This document shows positions 10,428 to 20,419 of a stretch of DNA of 64,000 nucleotides, one piece after another. The notes beneath the pieces are model-generated. The model saw nothing but the letters and a program-made list of their open reading frames with translations, searched no databases and was not told the DNA's origin. The translations under genes were made by a program, and so were the position numbers. The DNA is from Idiomarina sp. (lineage in GTDB: Bacteria; Pseudomonadota; Gammaproteobacteria; Enterobacterales; Alteromonadaceae). Position 1 is the stretch's first letter. The number at the start of each line of letters is the position of its first letter. The stretch spans positions 183,989-247,988 of the forward strand of contig JAIUMU010000003.1 of assembly GCA_022565355.1 (NCBI GenBank). The letters are read 5' to 3'.

Positions 10428-11297
10428 TTACAGCTGGTTAATCGGCACTTTCAAATAAATAGAGCCATTATCGTCCGCTGGTGGCATGTGCCCCGCGCGA
10501 ATATTCACCTGAATAGATGGCAAAATTAGCCGTGGCATTTCTAAGGTTGCATCACGCGCTTCCCGGCGTTGTTCAAACTCTGCTTCACTTACGCCACCAC
10601 CAACATGAATATTATTCATTTTTTGCTCTGCTACAGATGAAAGAAATTCATGTTTTCTACCTTTCGTTGGGTAATCATGGCAAACGTAAATCTGCGTTTC
10701 AGCAGGCAAAGTAAGTAACTTCTGAATCGATTGATACAAGGTTGCGGCGCTACCACCTGGGAAATCGCAACGTGCGGTGCCAACATCCGGCATAAACAGG
10801 GTGTCGCCTACAAATGCCGCCTGCTCATTTACGATGTATGCTAAATCCGCTGGTGTGTGTCCCGGTGTATGCAATGCACGGATCTGCAAATTACCTACCT
10901 GCAGCACATCACCATCCGCAAACAGCTGATCGAACTGGGCGCCATTTGGCAGGAACTCTTTTTCTAAGTTGAACACGTTCTTAAAAATGGTTTGTACTTG
11001 TTTAATGTGTTCGCCAATACCTACTTTTGCACCAAGTTTATTGCGGAAGAATGGTGCCGCAGATAAATGATCTGCGTGCGCATGTGTTTCTAGCACCCAT
11101 TCAACCTGGAGTTGCTGCTCTTGCACGTAAGCAAGAATTTCCTCAGCACTTTCGGTACTGGTGCGGCCCGATTTATAATCAAAATCAAGCACTGGATCGA
11201 TAATTACCGCCTTTGCTGTTGCTGGATCGGCAACAACATAACTAAAGGTTTCGCTATCGTTATCAAGGAATGCTTTTACGGAAAATTGCTGATTCAT
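10428..11297 (-). CDS. MBL-fold hydrolase, persulfide dioxygenase (ETHE1/BLH)-like
   Basis: ETHAHADHLSAAPFF, HTPGHTPADLAYIV, FVGDTLFMPDVGTARCDFPGG, YVCHDYPTKGR. Confidence 0.88.
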   Translation of the reverse strand: MNQQFSVKAFLDNDSETFSYVVADPATAKAVIIDPVLDFDYKSGRTSTESAEEILAYVQEQQLQVEWVLETHAHADHLSAAPFFRNKLGAKVGIGEHIKQVQTIFKNVFNLEKEFLPNGAQFDQLFADGDVLQVGNLQIRALHTPGHTPADLAYIVNEQAAFVGDTLFMPDVGTARCDFPGGSAATLYQSIQKLLTLPAETQIYVCHDYPTKGRKHEFLSSVAEQKMNNIHVGGGVSEAEFEQRREARDATLEMPRLILPSIQVNIRAGHMPPADDNGSIYLKVPINQL

Positions 11298-11334
11298 AAC
11301 GCCTCCTAACTTGCGTTGCTTGCAAGCTTCGCTC

Positions 11335-11366
11335 TGCCTACGTTAAGTAATGCCTGCGTTAAGTAA
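11335..11366. repeat. Tandem direct repeat, two 16-bp units upstream of the MBL gene
   Basis: TGCCTACGTTAAGTAA directly followed by TGCCTGCGTTAAGTAA (15/16 identical), then a degenerate third unit AGCTTGCGTTGGTATT. Confidence 0.8.
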
Positions 11367-11387
11367 AGCTTGCGTTGGTATTTACTT

Positions 11388-11405
11388 ACTTCAGTGAACT
11401 GAAGT
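11388..11405. promoter_or_regulatory. 18-bp interrupted palindrome, candidate operator
   Basis: ACTTCAGT-GA-ACTGAAGT, arms perfectly complementary. Confidence 0.5.
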
Positions 11406-11446
11406 GTTGCAGCACGGCCAATCGGCGAGAAAAACCGTGCTACAAC
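11406..11446 (-). terminator. Hairpin downstream of the peroxiredoxin gene (possible terminator without clear U-tract)
   Basis: GTTGCAGCACGG...CCGTGCTACAAC, 12-bp stem with one mismatch, 17-nt loop. Confidence 0.4.
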
Positions 11447-11476
11447 TGAGCTCCGGGAGCTCTTCAGGCCATAAAC

Positions 11477-12118
11477 CTATAATGTTTTCTTGCTAAAGTA
11501 CCAATCAGTGTACTGATAGCCTTGCTCTTTCCGTGCTGCAGCTTCTTCCATAGTGGCCGGTGGCGGTACGATTACATCGTCGCCTGGCTGCCAATTTTCT
11601 GGCGTTGCTACTTTGAACTCATCACTTGTTTGTAGCGCTTTCAGTACTCGTAAGAATTCATCTACGCTGCGGCCGTTACTCATTGGGTAATACACCATGG
11701 CGCGGAGAATGCCTTCCGGATCAATAATGAACGTGGCGCGAACAGCCGAGGTATCACTCGCACCTGGCTGAATCATGCCGTAAGATTTTGCAACATCCAT
11801 GGATAAATCCGCGATAATTGGGAAGCCAATTTTTACACCGAAGTTTTCTTCAATGTTACGCGCCCAAGCAATGTGGGAATGAACGCTATCAATTGATAGG
11901 CCCAAGAGTTCGCAATTTAGCTCAGCGAATTGCTCTTGGCGTGTAGCAAAAGCAGAAAATTCTGTAGTACATACAGGGGTAAAATCAGCTGGGTGTGAAA
12001 ACAATACCAACCACTTGCCTTTGTAATCAGCAAGGGTTTTCATACCGTGCGTTGTTTTCGCGTTGAAATCAGGTGCTGGTTTGTTTAATTGTGGGAATGT
12101 AACTGTTACTTCAGACAT
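11477..12118 (-). CDS. Peroxiredoxin (Prx6/1-Cys-like)
   Basis: LVLFSHPADFTPVCTTEFSAFATRQ peroxidatic motif; MVYYPMSNGRSVDEFLRVLKALQ. Confidence 0.93.
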   Translation of the reverse strand: MSEVTVTFPQLNKPAPDFNAKTTHGMKTLADYKGKWLVLFSHPADFTPVCTTEFSAFATRQEQFAELNCELLGLSIDSVHSHIAWARNIEENFGVKIGFPIIADLSMDVAKSYGMIQPGASDTSAVRATFIIDPEGILRAMVYYPMSNGRSVDEFLRVLKALQTSDEFKVATPENWQPGDDVIVPPPATMEEAAARKEQGYQYTDWYFSKKTL

Positions 12119-12485
12119 CGTTGTATCTCCAAATAGACGTTGTGCAAATACAAATCACTGTTTTGTGATTCACTACATTAGCGACGCCTAATATGGTATA
12201 AGCTTATAACTTTTAGAACTATATAACTTAGATAGGCTTAATAGGTTTTCTCGATTGAATAGGAATACGGCAATCGTTGAACATTCCTCGTAGTATTGCA
12301 GTTTTATGAAGTTAATATCACTGAATGTGCAGTTTATGCTTTTTCTCACTGCAACTTCATGGATATAATGGCGGCTCAATTAACCAATAGAGCAGAGCTC
12401 GGCGCAGTAAATATACGATTTGTTGAGGGATTCACCGATCTTGCCGTTTAACAAAGCGTTACTGTTCTGAATCTAAAAAGAGCCT

Positions 12486-14222
12486 ATGTCCTACTCACTT
12501 TTTGATTTTCTACAATTAATCGGTTCATTGGGTATTTTCATTTTTGGTATGAAAATTTTCAGTGAAGGGCTACAAAAAATTGCTGGCAGTCGCTTGAAAG
12601 GTATTCTCGGCGGCATGACCCAGAACAGAATCTCCGGTGTGGTTACTGGCTTCGCAACCACCGCTATTACCCAATCCTCTACTACCACAACAGTTATGGC
12701 AGTCAGCTTCGTAAACGCTGGTTTGCTTACCTTTGTACAATCCACTGGTGTGATTATGGGGGCCAATATTGGTACTACCATCACCGCTTGGATGGTGGCA
12801 ATTTTTGGCTTTAAAACACAGATTACACCCATCGCCCTGGCTGTAATTGGTATTTTCTTCGCTTTCTTATTTTCCGGTAACAGCCGCTTGCGGAATATTG
12901 CTGAAACGATGGTTGGCTTTGGTATCTTGTTTATCGGCCTCGAGTTTATTAAAGGCTCTGTACCTGATATCAACACCAACCCTGAGATCTTCGCCTTTTT
13001 AGATAGCTACACTGATTATGGCTTTCTTTCCTTAATCTTGTTTGTGATCGTGGGTGCGATTCTTACCCTGCTTACTCAGAGTTCATCGGCGGCCACCGCA
13101 ATTACCCTGGTAATGCTCTTCGAAGGATGGATACCCTTCCCCATTGCTGCGGCCATGATCTTGGGTGAAAACATCGGTACCACGGTAACCGCAAATATAG
13201 CCGCGTTGGTGGGGAATGTGCACGCCAAGAGGGCCGCGAGGTTCCATTTCTTCTTCAACATTATCGGTGTGATCTGGATGCTGTTACTCATCTATCCATT
13301 CCTACACATGATGGATGTGGCCATTCAGTATTTCTTCTCAACGGATGTTTCCGTAATGGGTACTTCAGCCGAAGCGCGAACCAATGGTACCTTGGCGCTA
13401 TCGCTGTTCCATACATCCTTTAATATTCTCAACGTGCTCTTGCTGTTTGCTTTCGTACCCATGTTGGTGCGGTTTGTGGAATATATTCAGCCGGATCGTG
13501 GGGGTGAAGATGAAGAGTTCCACTTACGCTATATCAGCGCGGGGCCAATGACATCACCAGGTTTCTCTGTTGAGCAGGCGCACAAAGAAGCGCAGCAAAT
13601 GGGTGATATCATCGAGAAGATGCATCATTCAGTGCAAGAGCTGCTGTTTGATCCGAAAGCAGATAGAGCCAAGCTGGTTGAAAAAATCCATAAATATGAA
13701 GAAACCACAGACCAAATTGAAGTGGAGATTTCTGATTATTTAGTGCGTATTAGTGAGCATACCAACTTAGAGCATTCGCTTACCGAACGCATTCGTTTCA
13801 TGCAAACCATGATCAATGATATGGAGCGTATCGCCGATATCTATTATCAAATCGCTAAGCTTACTGAGCGTTTTGATGAATCGAGTTCAAGTTGGCCGGA
13901 AGTAGCATCCAGCGAAATGGCAGAAATGCTGGAAGCGGTTGGCAAAGCAATTGTGATCATGCAAGAAAACCTGGCTGCTAACTCAGGCAATGCAAACCTT
14001 GATAAAGCGCTAGTTGCAGAGCAACACGTAGATGCCACGCGCGATCAATATCGTGATACTCACTACGCACGTTTAGAAGCTGGCGAGTATGCGGCACGGG
14101 CTGGGGTGATTTTCATTGATATGCTCAACCGTTTAGAGCGTATTGGCGATCACATTCTGAACGTGAACGAATCGGCAGCAGGCCGCCGCTTGAAAGCAGT
14201 GCGCACTGATGGTGATGATTAA
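12486..14222 (+). CDS. Na/Pi cotransporter family protein with C-terminal PhoU-like domain
   Basis: TQSSTTTTVMAVSFVNAGLLTF and TQSSSAATAITLVMLFEGW repeated QSSS motifs; helical C-terminal domain. Confidence 0.93.
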   Translation: MSYSLFDFLQLIGSLGIFIFGMKIFSEGLQKIAGSRLKGILGGMTQNRISGVVTGFATTAITQSSTTTTVMAVSFVNAGLLTFVQSTGVIMGANIGTTITAWMVAIFGFKTQITPIALAVIGIFFAFLFSGNSRLRNIAETMVGFGILFIGLEFIKGSVPDINTNPEIFAFLDSYTDYGFLSLILFVIVGAILTLLTQSSSAATAITLVMLFEGWIPFPIAAAMILGENIGTTVTANIAALVGNVHAKRAARFHFFFNIIGVIWMLLLIYPFLHMMDVAIQYFFSTDVSVMGTSAEARTNGTLALSLFHTSFNILNVLLLFAFVPMLVRFVEYIQPDRGGEDEEFHLRYISAGPMTSPGFSVEQAHKEAQQMGDIIEKMHHSVQELLFDPKADRAKLVEKIHKYEETTDQIEVEISDYLVRISEHTNLEHSLTERIRFMQTMINDMERIADIYYQIAKLTERFDESSSSWPEVASSEMAEMLEAVGKAIVIMQENLAANSGNANLDKALVAEQHVDATRDQYRDTHYARLEAGEYAARAGVIFIDMLNRLERIGDHILNVNESAAGRRLKAVRTDGDD

Positions 14223-14270
14223 TTACTAGCGTGAATACAGCAACCCTGTATATCATTCGCTAGTTCGAGC

Positions 14271-14297
14271 AAAGGAGCACTTCGGTGCTCCTTTTTG
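14271..14297 (+). terminator. Rho-independent terminator after Na/Pi transporter
   Basis: AAAGGAGCAC-TTCG-GTGCTCCTTTTTG; 10-bp stem, TTCG tetraloop, T tract. Confidence 0.9.
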
Positions 14298-14328
14298 TTA
14301 GCATTTTTCATCGTTAGCAACAGCCACT

Positions 14329-14361
14329 AAAAAAGGAGGCACCATATGGCAGCCTCCTTTT
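14329..14361 (-). terminator. Terminator for the prp operon (minus strand)
   Basis: AAAAAAGGAGGC...GCCTCCTTTT; on the minus strand the stem is followed by TTTTTT. Confidence 0.8.
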
Positions 14362-14424
14362 GCTTTCATTACTGAATAACTTCAGCGCGTGGCACGCTAA
14401 GCATTACTTGCTAGGCGTTACGTG

Positions 14425-15600
14425 TTAAGGATTAATTGGCGGAATTCTTACCCAACCTTCCATCAACACGCGCGCACTGCGGCTCATAATGGCTTTAGTA
14501 ACCTGCCAATTGCCTGCTACTTGCTTTGCCTCTGCACCCACTCGTAACGTACCTGAAGGGTGGCCGAAGGTAACGGCGGTGCGATCACCGCCACCAGCGG
14601 CTAAGTTCACTAAAGTACCCGGTACGGCCGCGGTAGTGCCAATAGCTACTGCTGCAGTGCCCATCATGGCGTGATGCAGTTTGCCCATCGATAGCGCGCG
14701 CACATTTAAATCAATCGCCTCAGCAGCTATATTCTTACCGCTAGACGATACATAGCTTGCCGGCGGAGCTACAAACGCGATCTTCGGTGTATGCTGGCGA
14801 GCTTCTGCTTCGCTCACATCGCTAATCAAGCCCATTTGCAATGCGCCATAGGCCCGTAACTTTTCGAAAAACGCCAATGCTTCTGGGTTTTCGTTGATGG
14901 CACCTTGCAACTCAGTACCCACATAACCGATATCAGCTGCATTCACAAAAATAGTGGGAATGCCGGCATTAATCATGGTTGCTTTGAAAGTGCCCACGTT
15001 CGGCACGTGCAAATCATCGATTAAGTTTCCGGTAGGGAACATCGCGCCTTCACCATCGGCAGGATCAAGAAACTCAATCGGCACTTCCGCGGCCGGAAAG
15101 GTAACCCCATCTAGCTCAAAATCACCGCTTTCTTGCACTTCACCATTGCTAATGGGCACATGGGCAATAATGGTTTTCTTGATATTTGCCTGCCAAATCC
15201 GTACCACTGCAGTGCCATTCTCAGGCACCCGGCTGCGATCTACTAAACCACTACTCACGGCGAACGAGCCTACCGCAGAGGTTAGGTTGCCGCAGTTGCC
15301 GCTCCAATCGATAAATGCTTTATCGATGGCTACTTGGCCAAATAAATAATCCACATCGTGGTTGGCTTGGCTGCTCGGTGACAAAATCACTGTTTTACTC
15401 GTACTGGACGTAGCCCCACCCATACCATCGGTATGCTTACCATATGGATCCGGCGAGCCAATTACCCGTAGCAACATAGCATCACGCTCTGGCCCTGGCT
15501 GTTGCGCTGCAGTAGGTAAATCAGCAAGGCGGAAAAATACACCTTTACTGGTACCGCCACGCATATAAGTGGCGGGAATTTTAATCTGCGGTTTATGCAT
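14425..15600 (-). CDS. prpF: 2-methylaconitate cis-trans isomerase PrpF
   Basis: PATYMRGGTSKGVFFRLADLP, GGATSSTSKTVILSPS, SGNCGNLTSAVGSFAV; downstream of acnD. Confidence 0.95.
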   Translation of the reverse strand: MHKPQIKIPATYMRGGTSKGVFFRLADLPTAAQQPGPERDAMLLRVIGSPDPYGKHTDGMGGATSSTSKTVILSPSSQANHDVDYLFGQVAIDKAFIDWSGNCGNLTSAVGSFAVSSGLVDRSRVPENGTAVVRIWQANIKKTIIAHVPISNGEVQESGDFELDGVTFPAAEVPIEFLDPADGEGAMFPTGNLIDDLHVPNVGTFKATMINAGIPTIFVNAADIGYVGTELQGAINENPEALAFFEKLRAYGALQMGLISDVSEAEARQHTPKIAFVAPPASYVSSSGKNIAAEAIDLNVRALSMGKLHHAMMGTAAVAIGTTAAVPGTLVNLAAGGGDRTAVTFGHPSGTLRVGAEAKQVAGNWQVTKAIMSRSARVLMEGWVRIPPINP

Positions 15601-15637
15601 CTAGCTATCCTCTATGCATGTTCGTGCATAAGCGATA

Positions 15638-15666
15638 AGCGGCTGGGCATTAACAGCCCAACCGCT
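15638..15666. repeat. Inverted repeat (hairpin) between acnD and prpF
   Basis: AGCGGCTGGGC-ATTAACA-GCCCAACCGCT, one mismatch. Confidence 0.6.
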
Positions 15667-15689
15667 CAAAGGGTACGCACCTTGTTGCT

Positions 15690-18275
15690 TTACGCGTTTG
15701 CTAAGAAATCTTGGGCAAACCGCTGTAACACGCCACCAGCTTGATAAATGGTGAGCTCTTCCATGGTATCAATGCGGCATTTCACCGGCACTTCTACACG
15801 CTCGCCACTTGTGCGCTCGAACACTAAGCTAAGTTTCGCGCCTGGCGCTAATTTACCCTCAATATCAAATAGCTCGGTGCCATCAATATGTAGTGTTTTG
15901 CGCGTGGTACCTGGCTCAAACTCTACCGGCAACACTCCCATACCAATCAAGTTAGTGCGGTGAATACGCTCAAAACCTTCGGCTGCAATTACTTCTACCC
16001 CAGCCAAACGCACGCCTTTCGCAGCCCAATCTCGTGAAGAGCCCTGGCCATAATCGGCGCCAGCAACAATAATTAATGGCTGCTTACGCTCCATGTAGGT
16101 TTCAATCGCTTCCCACATGCGCACTACGTTGCCTTCCGGCTCCACTCGCGCTAACGAGCCTTGCTTAACTTGGCCATCTACCACAGCCATTTCGTTAATG
16201 AGCTTCGGGTTTGCAAACGTGGCGCGCTGCGCCGTTAAGTGATCACCACGATGGGTTGCGTAAGAGTTGAAATCTTCCTCTGGCACGCCCATTTTCGCCA
16301 AGTATTCACCCGCAGCACTATCCGCCATAATGGCGTTCGAGGGTGAAAGGTGATCGGTAGTAATGTTATCGCCTAACACCGCAAGTGGGCGCATCCCTTT
16401 CATCGTAGGCATGCTAGCTAGGCCACCTTCCCAATAGGGTGGGCGGCGAATGTACGTGCTTTGCGGGCGCCAATCGTATAATGGCGGCGTGGTTTCACCC
16501 ATATCCACAGAAATATTGAACATTGGGTCGTAAACTTCGCGAAATTGCTCCGGCTTCACGCTTGCTTTCACGATGGCGTCAATTTCTTCATCGCTTGGCC
16601 AAATATCTTTCAAGGTTACCGGGTTACCATCGGCATCGTAGCCTAAGGTATCTTTTTCGATATCGAAACGTATCGTACCGGCAATCGCGTAGGCTACAAC
16701 CAATGGCGGAGAAGCCAAAAAGGCTTGTTTCGCATACGGATGAATACGGCCATCAAAGTTACGGTTACCCGAAAGTACTGCGGTAGCATAAAGATCGCGT
16801 TCAATTACTTCTTTCTCAATTACCGGATCTAGCGCACCACTCATACCGTTACAGGTAGTACAGGCAAAGCCCACTACACCAAAGCCAAGTTGCTCTAACT
16901 CTGGTAATAGGTTTGCTTCTTCAAGGTACATTTTTACTGTTTTCGAGCCCGGGGCTAATGATGTTTTCACCCATGGCTTGCGCAACAACCCTAACTTGTT
17001 AGCATTCCGCGCAATTAAACCAGCAGCAATCATATTGCGTGGATTCGAGGTGTTGGTACAGCTAGTAATGGCGGCAATAATACAGGCGCCATCTGGCATT
17101 TTGCCTTCTTCGTTTTCCACTACGCCAGAAATACCGCGCTTGGCCAACTCAGATGATGGTAACAACGCATGCGGGTTAGAAGGGCCCGCTAAGTTGCGCG
17201 CTACTTTGCTTAGATCAAAGGTAAGCACCCGCTCATATTCGGCAGTTTTCAGGCTATCAGCCCACAGGCCAGTTTCTTTAGCAAAGGTTTCTACCAATGC
17301 GATTTGCTTATCTTCACGGCCGGTAAGTTTCAAGTAATCAATGGTTTGGCCATCAATATAAAACATTGCCGCAGTAGCACCATACTCTGGGGTCATGTTG
17401 GAAATCGTAGCGCGATCGCCAACCGTAAGCCTATCAGCGCCTTCGCCGAAGAACTCTAAGTAAGCGCCTACTACACGCTCACGGCGCAAGAACTCTGTGA
17501 TTTCCAACACCAAATCGGTACTGGTAATACCCGGCTGTAATTTACCGGTAAGCTCAACACCAATAATATCGGGCAAACGCATGTACGAGGCACGGCCAAG
17601 CATTACGCTCTCGGCTTCTAAACCACCTACACCCACGGAAATAACACCCAGCGCATCTACCATCGGCGTATGGCTATCGGTGCCAACACAGGTATCCGCA
17701 AACGCTACGCCATTCTGCACTTGCACAACCGGCGACATTTTCTCAAGGTTAATTTGGTGCATGATGCCGTTGCCAGGCGGGATTACATCCACGTTTTTAA
17801 ACGCGGTTTTGGTCCAATTAATAAAGTGGAAACGGTCATCGTTGCGGCGATCTTCAATTTCGCGATTCTTTGCAAACGCATCTTTATCGAAGCCCGCATG
17901 CTCTACAGCAAGGGAGTGATCAACGATAAGCTGGGTAGGCACCACTGGGTTCACTTGGGCCGGATCGCCACCTTTTTCGGCAATCGCATCACGCAAACCA
18001 GCCAAATCTACCAAGGCGGTTTGGCCAAGAATATCGTGACACACTACGCGCGCTGGGAACCATGGGAAATCGAGGTCACGCTTCCGCTCAATAATTTGCT
18101 CAAGGGCGGCGTTTAATTGCGAAGGCTCGCAACGGCGCACCAAGTTTTCAGCCAAAATACGCGAGGTATAAGGCAGTTTTTCATAAGCACCGGGTTTAAT
18201 CGCTTCTACTGCAGCACGAGTATCGAAATACTCTAGATTGGTACCAGGTAACATTTTCCGGAATTTAGTATTCAT
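15690..18275 (-). CDS. acnD: Fe/S-dependent 2-methylisocitrate dehydratase AcnD
   Basis: Aconitase motifs (CVGTDSHTPMVDALGVI, ITSCTNTSNPRNMIAAGL, GSSRDWAAKG) and co-location with prpF. Confidence 0.94.
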   Translation of the reverse strand: MNTKFRKMLPGTNLEYFDTRAAVEAIKPGAYEKLPYTSRILAENLVRRCEPSQLNAALEQIIERKRDLDFPWFPARVVCHDILGQTALVDLAGLRDAIAEKGGDPAQVNPVVPTQLIVDHSLAVEHAGFDKDAFAKNREIEDRRNDDRFHFINWTKTAFKNVDVIPPGNGIMHQINLEKMSPVVQVQNGVAFADTCVGTDSHTPMVDALGVISVGVGGLEAESVMLGRASYMRLPDIIGVELTGKLQPGITSTDLVLEITEFLRRERVVGAYLEFFGEGADRLTVGDRATISNMTPEYGATAAMFYIDGQTIDYLKLTGREDKQIALVETFAKETGLWADSLKTAEYERVLTFDLSKVARNLAGPSNPHALLPSSELAKRGISGVVENEEGKMPDGACIIAAITSCTNTSNPRNMIAAGLIARNANKLGLLRKPWVKTSLAPGSKTVKMYLEEANLLPELEQLGFGVVGFACTTCNGMSGALDPVIEKEVIERDLYATAVLSGNRNFDGRIHPYAKQAFLASPPLVVAYAIAGTIRFDIEKDTLGYDADGNPVTLKDIWPSDEEIDAIVKASVKPEQFREVYDPMFNISVDMGETTPPLYDWRPQSTYIRRPPYWEGGLASMPTMKGMRPLAVLGDNITTDHLSPSNAIMADSAAGEYLAKMGVPEEDFNSYATHRGDHLTAQRATFANPKLINEMAVVDGQVKQGSLARVEPEGNVVRMWEAIETYMERKQPLIIVAGADYGQGSSRDWAAKGVRLAGVEVIAAEGFERIHRTNLIGMGVLPVEFEPGTTRKTLHIDGTELFDIEGKLAPGAKLSLVFERTSGERVEVPVKCRIDTMEELTIYQAGGVLQRFAQDFLANA

Positions 18276-18319
18276 AACGAACCATCACAATTAGCAAAGG
18301 AATGAAGGGCTAACAACAA

Positions 18320-18347
18320 ACAGGGAGAAACACATGTTTCTCCCTGT
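18320..18347. repeat. Perfect inverted repeat (hairpin) between prpC and acnD
   Basis: ACAGGGAGAAAC-ACAT-GTTTCTCCCTGT, 12-bp perfect stem. Confidence 0.8.
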
Positions 18348-18356
18348 TATCACGTT

Positions 18357-19481
18357 TTAGCGCTCGCTGATTGCTGGCACAGGGCGTGGGCCTGGGCCGG
18401 TGTAATCGGCGCTTGGGCGAATAATACGGTTATTTGCGCGCTGCTCTTTTACATGCGCTGTCCAACCGGTAACTCGCGACATCACGAAAATTGGCGTGAA
18501 CAACTTGGTTGGAATGCCCATGAAGTGGTACGCCGAGGCATGGAAGAAATCCGCATTCGGGAATAACTTCTTCTCGCGCCACATTACTTCTTCACAACGT
18601 ACAGATACATCATACAAACGGGTATCGCCGTACTCGTCTGCCAACTTCTTCGACCATGCTTTAATAATATCGTTACGCGGATCACATTCGCGATACACCG
18701 CGTGGCCAAAGCCCATAATCTTGTCTTTGCGCGCGAGCATACCCATTAGGGTTTCTTCAGCGGCGTCGGCATCTTTCATGTTCTCAATCAATTCCATGGC
18801 CGCTTCATTAGCACCGCCATGCAATGGGCCGCGCAGTGAACCGATTGCGCCAGTAACACAAGAGAAGATATCTGAAAGCGTAGAAGCACATACCCGAGCG
18901 GTAAAGGTAGATGCATTGAATTCATGCTCTGCATAAAGAATTAACGAGGTATTCATTACTGCAGCGTGCAATTCATTTGGTGCCTTATCATGCAACAGGT
19001 GCAAGAAATGGGCGCCAATTGAATCATCATCGGTTTGTGTTTCAATGCGCACGTTATCGTGAGTGAATCGGTACCAATACAACAAAATGCTTGGGAATGC
19101 GGCAAGCAAACGCTCAATTTTGGCATCGGCTTGGCTAAAATCTTCTTCTGGCTCAAGATTGCCTAAAAATGAGGCACCGGTTCGCATTACATCCATTGGG
19201 TGAGCATCAGCAGGAATGCGCTCCAGCACATCTTTCAGTGCTTGTGGTAAGCCACGTTGTTTTTTCAAGCGCGCTTTGTATTCATCAAGTTGCGCTTGCT
19301 TCGGTAGTTCGCCCTTGGCAAGTAAATAAGCAACTTCTTCAAAGCTTACTTTATCGGCTAACTCTTTAATATCGTAACCATAGTAGGTTAATCCAGAGCC
19401 ACTTTGGCCCACTGTACATAGTGCGGTTTCGCCCGCTACTTGGCCGCGTAAACCAGCACCTGTTAGTTTTTTATCAGACAT
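18357..19481 (-). CDS. prpC: 2-methylcitrate synthase PrpC
   Basis: Citrate synthase fold (GSLRGPLHGGANEAAMELIENM, GFGHAVYRECDPRNDIIK); prp cluster context. Confidence 0.95.
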   Translation of the reverse strand: MSDKKLTGAGLRGQVAGETALCTVGQSGSGLTYYGYDIKELADKVSFEEVAYLLAKGELPKQAQLDEYKARLKKQRGLPQALKDVLERIPADAHPMDVMRTGASFLGNLEPEEDFSQADAKIERLLAAFPSILLYWYRFTHDNVRIETQTDDDSIGAHFLHLLHDKAPNELHAAVMNTSLILYAEHEFNASTFTARVCASTLSDIFSCVTGAIGSLRGPLHGGANEAAMELIENMKDADAAEETLMGMLARKDKIMGFGHAVYRECDPRNDIIKAWSKKLADEYGDTRLYDVSVRCEEVMWREKKLFPNADFFHASAYHFMGIPTKLFTPIFVMSRVTGWTAHVKEQRANNRIIRPSADYTGPGPRPVPAISER

Positions 19482-19539
19482 TATTATTCCCTCTTAACTT
19501 GTATTGAATTTCTGTTGCTTGGCAGCACTGCTCAAATCA

Positions 19540-20418
19540 TTACTTTTTAAATAACTGATCGAGCTTTTCTTCAAATGAGTGGTAGTTCAAGAAATCATAG
19601 AGCTCAGCGCGTGTTTGCATGATATCTATCACTTCTTTTTGGTCGCCATTCGCAAGAATACTTTCATAAACTGTTAGTGCCGCTTTGTTCATCGCGCGGA
19701 ATGCGCTTAACGGGTACAGCACCATTTCTACGCCTACTTGGGCTAACTCAGCTTTATTAAATAGCGGTGTAGCGCCAAACTCAGTGATATTTGCGAGCAC
19801 AGGAACATTCAGCGCATTGGTGAATGCTTGATATTGCTCTAGGGTATGCACTGCTTCTGCGAAAATTGCATCCGCACCTGCTTCTGCGCAAGCTTGAGCA
19901 CGCTCAATTGCCGCCTCTACACCTTCTCGCTGCAATGCATCGGTGCGCGCCATAATTAAAAATTGCTCATCGGTACGTGCATCAACGGCCGCTTTTACGC
20001 GATCAACCATCTCGCCCTGAGAAACAATTTCTTTATTGGGGCGGTGGCCACAGCGTTTTTGCGCTACTTGATCCTCAATATGAAAGCCGGCAGCGCCAGC
20101 GCGGGTCATTTCTTTCACGGTACGGGCAATATTAAATGCCCCACCCCAACCCGTATCGGCATCTACCAATAATGGTAGATCAGTAGCACCGGTAATGCGG
20201 CGAATATCTTCACACACATCATTTAAAGAGGTCATGCCTAAATCTGGTAAGCCAAACGAAGCGTTAGCAACACCTGCACCAGAAAGATATAGCGCCTTGT
20301 GGCCGGCTCGTTCAGCCATCATGGCAGTGTAGGCATTAATCGTACCTACGATTTGTAGTGGTGCTTCATTGGCAATTGCTTGGCGAAGCTTGCCGCCAGC
20401 ACTTTGAATAGAGGTCAT
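19540..20418 (-). CDS. prpB: Methylisocitrate lyase PrpB
   Basis: [57 protein letters not shown] at 20418 preferred (ORF extends to 20433). Confidence 0.95.
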   Translation of the reverse strand: MTSIQSAGGKLRQAIANEAPLQIVGTINAYTAMMAERAGHKALYLSGAGVANASFGLPDLGMTSLNDVCEDIRRITGATDLPLLVDADTGWGGAFNIARTVKEMTRAGAAGFHIEDQVAQKRCGHRPNKEIVSQGEMVDRVKAAVDARTDEQFLIMARTDALQREGVEAAIERAQACAEAGADAIFAEAVHTLEQYQAFTNALNVPVLANITEFGATPLFNKAELAQVGVEMVLYPLSAFRAMNKAALTVYESILANGDQKEVIDIMQTRAELYDFLNYHSFEEKLDQLFKK

Positions 20419-20419
20419 G

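Noticed and set aside
12188-12379. 63-aa ORF between the peroxiredoxin and Na/Pi genes
   Set aside because: AT-rich intergenic sequence, no good RBS or family; likely regulatory DNA.
12420-12486. Possible Pho box upstream of Na/Pi transporter
   Set aside because: No recognisable direct repeat of the Pho box type was found.
16523-18116. Several 87-148 aa ORFs antisense to acnD
   Set aside because: Shadow ORFs of a conserved gene, no domain motifs.
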